This document shows positions 51,008-57,822 of a DNA stretch of 64,000 nt, piece after piece. Under the pieces are notes generated by a model that was not told the DNA's origin, searched no databases, and saw only the letters and a program-made list of their open reading frames with translations. Position 1 is the first letter of the stretch; each line of letters begins with the position of its first letter. The stretch spans positions 620,001 to 684,000 of the forward strand of contig NZ_CP067089.2 of NCBI RefSeq assembly GCF_016616095.2. Reading direction: 5' to 3'. A program made the position numbers and the translations under genes. The stretch is from Breznakiella homolactica (GTDB lineage: Bacteria; Spirochaetota; Spirochaetia; Treponematales; Breznakiellaceae).

Positions 51008-51084
51008 CACCAAAAGCCGGGAATAATCATCCCTCACCCGGCAACTCTCCCTGGCAGGATACCCGCAGTATTACCGGGCAGCGG

Positions 51085-51226
51085 CACAGAAGCATGGTGC
51101 GGCAAAGCAGCGCCGGGTGTCGGAGGAACGGGGAAAGGAGCGACTTTCGAGGCCGCAGGCCGACACGGAGCCCTTGCCCTGTTCCTCCGACGGGCCCCGC
51201 GGAATTGGTCTTCCCATGTTTCTGTG
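51085..51226 (+). repeat. Large nested palindromic intergenic repeat, short form (copy D)
   Basis: The outer stem CACAGAAGCATGG (51085-51097) pairs with 51214-51226 (12 of 13 plus one G-T). The inner stem 51119-51129/51181-51191 is 11 of 11 and continues imperfectly to about 51138/51172. The conserved apical loop (about 51139-51171) includes CGACTTTCGAGGCCGCAGGC. No GGGGGAGC boundary or left module. It lies between the FtsB-like gene and a convergent gene. The remainder of the 359-base gap holds only the terminator stems. Confidence 0.85.
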
Positions 51227-51260
51227 AGGAGTTCCTTATACTGCTGGTATCATGCCGCCA

Positions 51261-52115
51261 TCAGCGGGACGTTTTTACCCATTCCGCTTCCCGTTCATCC
51301 CCGTACGTAAGGTTAAGGATCGTTTCCCCGGTATATTCCACGGCGGTGGCGCTTTTCGTTCCCCTGAGATAGAGTCCGTCCCCGAAAAGCCGGAATTTCC
51401 ATTTCATGGGTTCCGCCAGTTCCACCAGCTGTTTCGCCACCCCGTAGGGGACAGGGTGGTAAAAACGGTCGGAATTCGGGGACGTCTGGATTATTTCCAC
51501 CGTATCGCCGGTTATTGTATAGGAGAGGGACATCTGCGCCCCCGACGAGAATACCGCCAGGCCGGTGCCGTCCCGCAGCAGACGGACCACTTCAATTCCC
51601 TTATCACCCTTCCATCTGCCGGTCAGTTTCTGTCCGGTAATCGCTTCCGGAACCTCATTGGCGGCGGCGTTTTCCTCGGCACCGCCGCTCATCAGAGCCT
51701 GCTGCACCAGAGCCCGGGATTTTAAGGCCAGATCGCTGATAGTCTTATGGTTTGAACTGAAATTGACCATCTCACCGGTTTTTATATTAACCACTTCAAT
51801 GATTAAAACCCGGTTATCACCGTCGACTTTTATGCTTCCTGAAAGGATGTAATCGGGGTCTTCGCCGGCCGCCGGCGTACTGCCGGCTTCCTCGTCGGTC
51901 TGGGGCGGGGTAGTGAGAATGGCCTCAAAATCTATGTTCATGGCCCCAAGGTCAATGATGTACGATTGGATCAGTGCCTCAATGATGCGAGCTTCATCTT
52001 CCCCGATTCCCTGGATGGAAAATGGCATAACCCAGATTACGGGTTTCTGCTCCTGCGCTCCGACGCCACTGATAAGAAGGGACAATATCAGCACTGTAAA
52101 CAGTACTTTTTTCAT
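51261..52115 (-). CDS. Exported hypothetical protein with CsgG/TolB-like N-terminal fold
   Basis: 284 residues with a clear signal peptide (MKKVLFTVLILSLLISGVGAQ). Residues about 25-150 read like a periplasmic CsgG/TolB-N-type domain (VIWVMPFSIQGIGEDEARIIEALIQSYIIDLG, DYILSGSIKVDGDNRVLIIEVVNIKTGEMV). The C-terminal part is beta-rich and lipocalin-like in rhythm (LTGRWKGDKGIEVVRLLRDGTGLAVFSS, MSLSYTITGDTVEIIQ). No Cys for lipidation. Function unknown. Its promoter lies 6 bases before the ATG, behind a compound repeat element. Confidence 0.72.
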   Translation of the reverse strand: MKKVLFTVLILSLLISGVGAQEQKPVIWVMPFSIQGIGEDEARIIEALIQSYIIDLGAMNIDFEAILTTPPQTDEEAGSTPAAGEDPDYILSGSIKVDGDNRVLIIEVVNIKTGEMVNFSSNHKTISDLALKSRALVQQALMSGGAEENAAANEVPEAITGQKLTGRWKGDKGIEVVRLLRDGTGLAVFSSGAQMSLSYTITGDTVEIIQTSPNSDRFYHPVPYGVAKQLVELAEPMKWKFRLFGDGLYLRGTKSATAVEYTGETILNLTYGDEREAEWVKTSR

Positions 52116-52121
52116 ACTATA

Positions 52122-52150
52122 AGTATACCGCTAATCAGGGAAAACAACAA
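52122..52150 (-). promoter_or_regulatory. Promoter of the exported hypothetical gene
   Basis: Minus-strand TTGTTG (52145-52150), 17-base spacer, TATACT (52122-52127), then 6 bases to ATG 52115. No ribosome site. The compound repeat begins 30 bases upstream of the -35 box. A second TATAAT on the same strand (52172-52177) could give a longer leader. Confidence 0.7.
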
Positions 52151-52180
52151 TATTATCACCGGGCCATCTGTATTATAGGA

Positions 52181-52500
52181 GGGGGAGCACTAGGTCTGTA
52201 TACAACAAGCACTCGGGTATACCGTATCTGCGGGTCCTGTCGTATACAAAGGGGATTGGCTCCGTGTCGGCCTGCGGCCTCGAAAGTCACTCAATCCCCT
52301 TTGTATACGCCACCCGGCGATACCAATACGTCTGTGTGCTTGTTGCCTCTACCTGCGCAGAGTAACCACACTTGGCGGGCTGCTCCCCCTGTCTCCAGCC
52401 TTGCCGCCCCGACGGCAAGGCTTACGCCACCCCCACTTCTGGTACCCGCGTAAGTGACGGTCCATATCCTTTTATATATACCTACCGTTAGGTATATATA
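52181..52500 (-). repeat. Compound palindromic repeat element, 320 bp (copy E, reverse orientation)
   Basis: Same modules in mirror order. Boundary pair GGGGGAGC (52181-52188) with 52382-52389. Outer stem 52203-52212/52336-52345 (10 of 10). Inner stem 52241-52258/52292-52309 (18 of 18). The conserved loop is 52259-52291. Left module: perfect CTTGCCG/CGGCAAG-type hairpin near 52399-52421 with a 6-base loop and no extra insert. End palindrome: 12-base arms at 52473-52484 and 52489-52500. It is 55 bp shorter than the copy at 28291, matching absence of the insert. It points at the promoter of the exported hypothetical gene. Confidence 0.9.
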
Positions 52501-52757
52501 TGAAGTCAGTTCTATAGTGTCAGGCCGGAAAAGGAGATGTAAGTCTTTTTGATTGATTCCGCGGGTGTCCAGGGCGGTAAGACTTACGCCACCCCCACTT
52601 CTGGTACCCGCGTGAGTGACGGCCCATGCCTTTTTGGGACCTGTAATTTTTATACATACCGTTAGGTATATAAGAATTTCAGTTCTGTATTATCAGGTCG
52701 GACGGAAAGGGAGCTGTGTGTCTTTTTGATTGATTCTGCGGGTGTCCAGGGCGGTAA
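52421..52757. repeat. Direct tandem duplication of the element's outer end
   Basis: Two units of roughly 160-175 bp. Each contains CTTACGCCACCCCCACTTCT, GGTACCCGCG, a TATA-type palindrome with CCGT centre (52473-52500; 52651-52670), a stretch with TCAGTTCT, TTTTTGATTGATTC and GCGGGTGTCCAGGGCGGTAA. Unit starts are at 52421 and 52583; unit ends are near 52580 and 52757. The rest of the gap to smpB (52758-52839) shows no gene or repeat. Confidence 0.8.
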
Positions 52758-52839
52758 ATCATGTGCTGAATATGTACCCGATAGAGGTTTTTTGCTCTCC
52801 GGCTGCTTCCGGGGAGCCATAACCGCGTGTTTCTGTTTT

Positions 52840-53301
52840 TTAGTGCAGTTTTGCCCGGAATTCCCGGGAAACTTCCCGCTGAATATCCCGTTCCCGGATG
52901 TCCGCCCGTTTGTCGTATGCTTTTTTCCCTTTGCAGAGACCCAGTTCAACCTTAACCCTGCCTTTTTTAAAATAAAAAGACAGGGGAATAAGGGTGTAGC
53001 CTTTTTCATCCACCTTCCGGGCAATACGTTTTATCTCGTCCCGGTGGAGGAGGAGTTTTTTTCTCCGGTCAGGATCGTGGTTGAAAATTGATGAAAAGGG
53101 GTTTTCCGCTATACGGAGGGACCTGAGCCATACTTCACCGTTTATTACCTCGGCCCAGGAATCGGGAAAGGATATTTTCCCGTCCCGGAAGGATTTTACC
53201 TCGGTTCCCAGGAGTTCAATGCCGCATTCGTATGTTTCATCCACCGCGTAATCGTGCCGGGCCTTGCGGTTGACCGCAATGACCTTTACCCCGTCACTCA
53301 T
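52840..53301 (-). CDS. smpB: tmRNA-binding protein SmpB
   Basis: 153 residues from ATG 53301. Family motifs: NRKARHDYAVDETYECGIELLGTEVKSFRDGKISFPDSWAEV, then FFKKGRVKVELGLCKGKKAYDKRADIRERDIQREVSREFRAK, the typical oligonucleotide-binding barrel and basic tail. It delivers tmRNA to stalled ribosomes. An open frame extends upstream through the neighbouring gene's region, but the start at 53301 fits the family and overlaps the SUMF1 gene stop by 4 bases. No tmRNA gene was recognised nearby. Confidence 0.95.
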   Translation of the reverse strand: MSDGVKVIAVNRKARHDYAVDETYECGIELLGTEVKSFRDGKISFPDSWAEVINGEVWLRSLRIAENPFSSIFNHDPDRRKKLLLHRDEIKRIARKVDEKGYTLIPLSFYFKKGRVKVELGLCKGKKAYDKRADIRERDIQREVSREFRAKLH

Positions 53302-54803
53302 GATCCGGCCCCGCGTTTTCCGGCTATGACCGGCCTGAATGAAACGAAGGGTGAACAGGTTTCCGGCGCCAGAGAGCCCCGGGTTTCGGTCTGTACGGAG
53401 CCGCTGGGGTTTATCCAGGAACCTCCCCGGACGGAACGGTCCGGAGAAGATATCAGTGCCGCGGCGCTTTCCGGAGCGGGAAGAAAGCTGAGATGTGCGT
53501 AAGGATCCTCGCACCATTCCCAGTATCCTCCCAGCATATCCGTGATCTGCGGCTGTCCGGCGGCCTGATCGAGTTTCGCCGCGTATTCCCATTCCGCTTC
53601 CCGGGGGAGGCGTATTTCATACCCATCCATTGCCGGTCCCAGGGAACCGGTCAGCCAGGCGCAGAATGCCTTCGCCGCGTGCCAGGATACCCCCGGCACA
53701 GTTAGCACCGGGGCTGCCGGGTTTGTGCTCCCGGTAAGATAGTCCCCGGTAACGAGTCCTTGTTCCGTAAGTTCCTGTATATTATCCCGGCTCCATACGG
53801 GATTGGCGCGGACAAAGGCGTCCCAGTCGCTTTTCCCGACTTCCGTTTCGCAGATCCAGAAGGATTCCACCGTTTGTTCCCGGGGAAAGGGTGAACCCAG
53901 CACCACGGTTCCTCCGGGAATCTGCCTGAACCGCAGAGAAGCCACCTGCGTGATACCGCCGGCGGCGGGATACTGCCGCGGCCGTGTGGTCATAGTCCGG
54001 GCATTCCTTGTCTCATCTTCGAGCCATGCGGAATCGCCGATACGGGTGGCGGATTCTAAGGGCAGGCATCCGGCAAGCCAGGACGCGGCCCCGGGTGTCC
54101 CGGAAAGATACACCAGGATGTCAGCCGCGGAAGCGGCCAGGGAAACCGGGGAAGGGGAATTGCCGCTGTTGTCCAGAAGCGTCTTCGCCCGGATAAGATC
54201 CCGGATGCCCGCGGCGCTCACGGAGAAACGGGCGGCTCCGGAGAGGATGCCCTCCATTTCCAGCCGGATTCCGCTGTCCGCCGCGGCGGTCCCCGCTCGG
54301 TAGACTCCTTCGGAAAGGCTCAGGGGAATCTGGTATATTGCGGTAGGTTCTCCCGCAAAGGACCACCTGGCGTATTCCGACGCTTCCCGGGCCAGCGCGC
54401 CGACAGGATCTTCCGCGGTGAGCCCGGCGGTGACGGTTTCCTTCGGACCGGCGAAGAGGGACGCGAATATCCTGCTCCGGACGAACTGATCTGATTGAGA
54501 TTCAGCAAAGCCGGGCAGCACAAAGGTAACGGTATGCTGTCCCCGGGGCACGAAAACCGTGCATGGGGTGGTTCCTATATAGACCCCGTCAACCCGGACC
54601 GCAGCCCCAAGGGGTTCCGAGTCAAAACGGATTTTGCTTCCGGGATTGATGATTCCCGGAAAAAACAGAAGAAAAAACGCTATCAAGCAGATAATTGCTC
54701 CGTAAAGAACGGCTAGGTAGACCCCCGGACGCACACCGAAAAGGGGTTTGAGTTTGACCGAATCCTCCGGAAGCTGTTCCGTTTTTTTATTTTTTCCTGA
54801 CAT
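53298..54803 (-). CDS. Membrane-anchored PEGA / formylglycine-generating-enzyme-like protein
   Basis: 501 residues from ATG 54803. A membrane helix (about 28-50) precedes a PEGA domain (IRFDSEPLGAAVRVDGVYIGTTPCTVFVPRGQHTVTFVLPGF). A middle region of about 200 residues is unassigned. The C-terminal 200 residues are a SUMF1/FGE-sulfatase fold: IPGGTVVLGSPFPREQTVESFWICETEV, PGVSWHAAKAFCAWLTG, RLPREAEWEYAAKLD, GGYWEWCEDPY, SVRGGSWINPSG. Most bacterial relatives are not sulfatase activators. The open frame runs far upstream over the lepB gene, but that part is a shadow. Confidence 0.85.
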   Translation of the reverse strand: MSGKNKKTEQLPEDSVKLKPLFGVRPGVYLAVLYGAIICLIAFFLLFFPGIINPGSKIRFDSEPLGAAVRVDGVYIGTTPCTVFVPRGQHTVTFVLPGFAESQSDQFVRSRIFASLFAGPKETVTAGLTAEDPVGALAREASEYARWSFAGEPTAIYQIPLSLSEGVYRAGTAAADSGIRLEMEGILSGAARFSVSAAGIRDLIRAKTLLDNSGNSPSPVSLAASAADILVYLSGTPGAASWLAGCLPLESATRIGDSAWLEDETRNARTMTTRPRQYPAAGGITQVASLRFRQIPGGTVVLGSPFPREQTVESFWICETEVGKSDWDAFVRANPVWSRDNIQELTEQGLVTGDYLTGSTNPAAPVLTVPGVSWHAAKAFCAWLTGSLGPAMDGYEIRLPREAEWEYAAKLDQAAGQPQITDMLGGYWEWCEDPYAHLSFLPAPESAAALISSPDRSVRGGSWINPSGSVQTETRGSLAPETCSPFVSFRPVIAGKRGAGS

Positions 54804-54851
54804 GGCGGCATTATAGGACCCCCCGTAATACCTTGTCAACGACGGTTCTTC

Positions 54852-55904
54852 ATGGTAGGGTTTTTCCCGATGGAAGCAAAAACAGATTTTTTTGACCGCC
54901 TCCAGGGTATTACGGAATTGTACCTTACCCGCCGGAGAAGAATCCGCCGCATAAAGAAAGAAAAGCAGAAAAGAAAAAATGTAATCCTTGACTGGGTTGA
55001 GGCTTTTCTCTGGGCCGCGGCGGTGGTGCTCCTCATTAACCAGTATCTGTTTCAGGCGTATCAGATCCCCTCGGGATCCATGATCGATACCCTTCTTATC
55101 AGCGACCGTATTTTCGTAAACAAGCTTATTTACGGACCGGAGCTGCTCCCCGGGATCGGGAAAATTCCCAGCCCCGTGAAGCCTAAGCGGAATGATATTA
55201 TCATTTTCGAAAATCCTTCGTATATTTCCCGGGGACCTGTTTTCGATATTGCCCAGCGGATTATTTACATGCTCACCCTTTCGTTCGTGGATATCGACCG
55301 GGATGAAAATGGGGAGCCCAAGGCCCATTTCCTTATAAAGCGGGCAGTCGGAATGGGGGGAGACCATTTTACCAGCGAAAAGGGTGAACTCTCCGTCCGC
55401 TTTTCCGGGGAAGATAGGTGGGTTACCGAACGGGAATACATGGCCGGCCGGAACATGGTCCATAATATCAGCCGCCTCATACAGCCCGATGAGTATACGG
55501 CTCTCGAGGCGGCGGGCAAACTCTACGCCTATGCCGAGCTTTGGCTGGAACCGCCCCGGGAACTGATTCAGCAGGCGTCGCCGGTACTGAGTTTTAAAAC
55601 CGTCACCGGTTCCGCGGGACGGGACGAATTCGAGCTGCAGCCGAAATACCGGGGGGATTTTTCTTATTCCGCCTCGTATATGGCGTTTCTCAAATCGGCG
55701 TATCCCCATGACCCGCGGTACGGAGCGTATCTGGCCAGGCATGTCCAGGGCTGGTACATCCCCGAAGGCCGGATTTTCCCCCTGGGGGATAACCGGGATA
55801 ATTCCCGGGATGGGCGCTATTTCGGGCCGGTTCAGGAATACAAGGTCCTCGGAAAGGGGGCGTTTATCTACTGGCCTCTGGACCGCATGGGTCCCATACG
55901 CTGA
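54852..55904 (+). CDS. lepB: Signal peptidase I
   Basis: 350 residues, membrane-anchored (helix about 43-63). Ser nucleophile motif IPSGSMIDTLLISDRIFVNKLIYG (about 75) and general-base Lys motif HFLIKRAVGMGGD (about 163). C-terminal box GDNRDNSRDGRYFGPV. It is longer than usual because of an insertion between the Lys motif and the C-terminal box. It cleaves signal peptides of exported proteins. The start is ambiguous: ATG 54852 or the in-frame ATG 54870; neither has a strong ribosome site. Confidence 0.92.
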   Translation: MVGFFPMEAKTDFFDRLQGITELYLTRRRRIRRIKKEKQKRKNVILDWVEAFLWAAAVVLLINQYLFQAYQIPSGSMIDTLLISDRIFVNKLIYGPELLPGIGKIPSPVKPKRNDIIIFENPSYISRGPVFDIAQRIIYMLTLSFVDIDRDENGEPKAHFLIKRAVGMGGDHFTSEKGELSVRFSGEDRWVTEREYMAGRNMVHNISRLIQPDEYTALEAAGKLYAYAELWLEPPRELIQQASPVLSFKTVTGSAGRDEFELQPKYRGDFSYSASYMAFLKSAYPHDPRYGAYLARHVQGWYIPEGRIFPLGDNRDNSRDGRYFGPVQEYKVLGKGAFIYWPLDRMGPIR

Positions 55905-55934
55905 TTGTTTTGTCCGGAGTGAGGATAACAGGAA

Positions 55935-56660
55935 ATGTTTAATAAATGGCGGAAGTATTCCTACGCAGCGCAGAAACAGCAGCGGCATAAACTGCTGTGG
56001 GTTTTCCTGTGGATTGTCCTGGTATTTATTGTTTTTTCATTCCTCAGCAATTTTATTTTTTCCATGCGGGTTCTGGAAAATGAAACCATGCGGCCCGGTC
56101 TGCATTCCGGGGATCGTTTCATTGTTTCGTCATACGGATTCCACCGGCTCTTTCCCGACATCCGGGACCGCAGTCCCGTAAAGCGGGGAGCCATTGTGAT
56201 AATTGACGCTTCACTGCAGCAGGATCAGGGTATCCTGTACAAAACCGGAGACACCCTGGTCCGGTTCTTTACTGCCCAGCGGGCCGGTTTAGGCCAAAGC
56301 AACCGGGATGAAAATTCCTTTGTCAAACGGGTGATCGGACTTCCGGGGGACGAAATCTCAATGGAGAATTTCGTGCTCCGGGTAAAACCCGCGGGGGATG
56401 TCTACGGCCTTACGGAATTTGAGGTCGCCCAAAAACCCTATGATCTCTTTATTCCCCAGGTACCGTCCCTCTGGGATGTCTCACTGCCGTTTTCCGGGAC
56501 CATGGAACCGATGCTTTTGGGTGTCAATGAATACTTTGTTCTTTCCGACGACCGGAGCAACACCAACGATTCGAGAACCTGGGGTCCAATACCGTTTGAG
56601 GTTTTTTCCGGCCGGGTGCTTTTCAGGTACTGGCCCTTTTCGCGGCTCGGCCCGCCGTAA
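55935..56660 (+). CDS. Signal peptidase I paralog with Thr at the nucleophile position
   Basis: 241 residues. Membrane helix about 20-45. The block equivalent to S-x-S-M-x-P reads LENETMRPGLHSGDRFIV, so the catalytic Ser is Thr. The Lys motif FVKRVIGLPGDEISMENF is intact, and the C-terminal box reads LSDDRSNTNDSRTWGPI. It may be a reduced-activity or specialised peptidase, or regulatory partner of the first lepB, which is 30 bases upstream. AGGA precedes the ATG. Confidence 0.85.
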   Translation: MFNKWRKYSYAAQKQQRHKLLWVFLWIVLVFIVFSFLSNFIFSMRVLENETMRPGLHSGDRFIVSSYGFHRLFPDIRDRSPVKRGAIVIIDASLQQDQGILYKTGDTLVRFFTAQRAGLGQSNRDENSFVKRVIGLPGDEISMENFVLRVKPAGDVYGLTEFEVAQKPYDLFIPQVPSLWDVSLPFSGTMEPMLLGVNEYFVLSDDRSNTNDSRTWGPIPFEVFSGRVLFRYWPFSRLGPP

Positions 56661-56670
56661 CCGGACCGTT

Positions 56671-57819
56671 ATGACCGCGTCTATCTATATCCATATTCCC
56701 TTCTGCGCGGTTAAATGCGATTACTGTGATTTTTATTCGGTCCCGGCGGAATCCGATGACCCGCGGCTGGACGCCTATGTCGGCGCGCTCATCCGGGATA
56801 CGGAGTCCGCCGCTGCCTCCTGGAACTTAGATTCGGTTCCTTCGGTATACATTGGAGGCGGAACGCCGTCGGTGCTGGGCGCCGGCCGTATCCGGCGGCT
56901 CCTCCGGGGAATCGCGGCGTCACTGCCGGCGGCGGCGCTGGGTGAGTGTACCCTGGAGGCCAATCCCGAATCCCTGGACGGAGCCCTCCTGGACGCCGCC
57001 TTGGAGGGCGGGGTTACCCGGCTGAGCCTGGGGGTGCAGACCTTTTCCCCGGAACAGCGGCGGGCCGTTCGCAGGGCCGGAAACCCCGATGACCTTCAGG
57101 AAAAGCTTCGGCTTGCGGCCCGGGCATTCGGCGGGAATTTCTCCGCGGATCTTATCACGGGCCTGCCCTTTCAGGATGAATCATCCCTGCTGGCGGATAT
57201 CGAAAAACTTCTCGCCTTCGGACCGGGACACGTTTCGCTTTACAGCCTCACCGTGGAAGAGGGAACTCCCCTGGAAAGAAAACTCCGGAATAAAACAGTA
57301 ACCCTCCCCGATGAGGATTCCGCCGACAGTCTGTGGCTGAAGGGCCGGGATGTCCTGGAATCCGCGGGGCTCCGGCAGTACGAGGTTTCGAACTTTGCCC
57401 TGCCCGGAAAGCGGTCCCTCCACAACATCCGGTACTGGCGCATGGAAAACTGGCTCGGCATAGGACCGGCGGCGTCGGGCACTCTATTCAGCGATACCGG
57501 CGGGACCGCCCGGCGCAGCACGATCCCTGAGGATGCCGCCGCGTACATCGCCGGCACTTCCGTTCCCGAATGGGAAGAGCTTGACGCGCCCACGGTTATG
57601 GCTGAAACCTTTCTTATGGGTTTCCGGTTTATTGAAGGACCTGACAGAGATCTGTTTGCCCGGCGGTTCGGTATTACCCTTGAATCCGCGGCGCCCGAAA
57701 CTTTTGCCCGGTGGCGGCGGAAGGGGCTCCTCCGGGAGGATGCCCCGGCGCTGACCCCGGAGGGGCTTTTGTTCCTCAATGCCTTTCTCCGGGAAGCCTT
57801 TGACGAACTCAGGCAGTAA
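56671..57819 (+). CDS. hemW: Radical SAM heme chaperone HemW (coproporphyrinogen oxidase-like)
   Basis: 382 residues from ATG 56671. The radical SAM cluster motif is IPFCAVKCDYCDFYS (CxxxCxxC). Family blocks: VPSVYIGGGTPSVL, CTLEANPESLD, RLSLGVQTFSPEQRRAVRRAG, DLITGLPFQDE, VSLYSLTVEEGTPL and HNIRYWRMENWLGIGPAASG. HemW proteins bind heme and are often mislabelled as HemN. The ORF upstream extension overlaps lepB and is rejected. Confidence 0.9.
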   Translation: MTASIYIHIPFCAVKCDYCDFYSVPAESDDPRLDAYVGALIRDTESAAASWNLDSVPSVYIGGGTPSVLGAGRIRRLLRGIAASLPAAALGECTLEANPESLDGALLDAALEGGVTRLSLGVQTFSPEQRRAVRRAGNPDDLQEKLRLAARAFGGNFSADLITGLPFQDESSLLADIEKLLAFGPGHVSLYSLTVEEGTPLERKLRNKTVTLPDEDSADSLWLKGRDVLESAGLRQYEVSNFALPGKRSLHNIRYWRMENWLGIGPAASGTLFSDTGGTARRSTIPEDAAAYIAGTSVPEWEELDAPTVMAETFLMGFRFIEGPDRDLFARRFGITLESAAPETFARWRRKGLLREDAPALTPEGLLFLNAFLREAFDELRQ

Positions 57820-57822
57820 CCG

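Noticed and set aside
52116..52839. tmRNA (ssrA) gene next to smpB
   Set aside because: The gap is accounted for by the repeat element and its tandem tail; no tRNA-like ends or tag-coding frame were recognised.
53298..55988. One long minus-strand reading frame of 896 codons covering the SUMF1 gene and the lepB region
   Set aside because: Only the last 501 codons resemble a protein family; the rest is antisense to the well-supported lepB gene. The start at 54803 fits.
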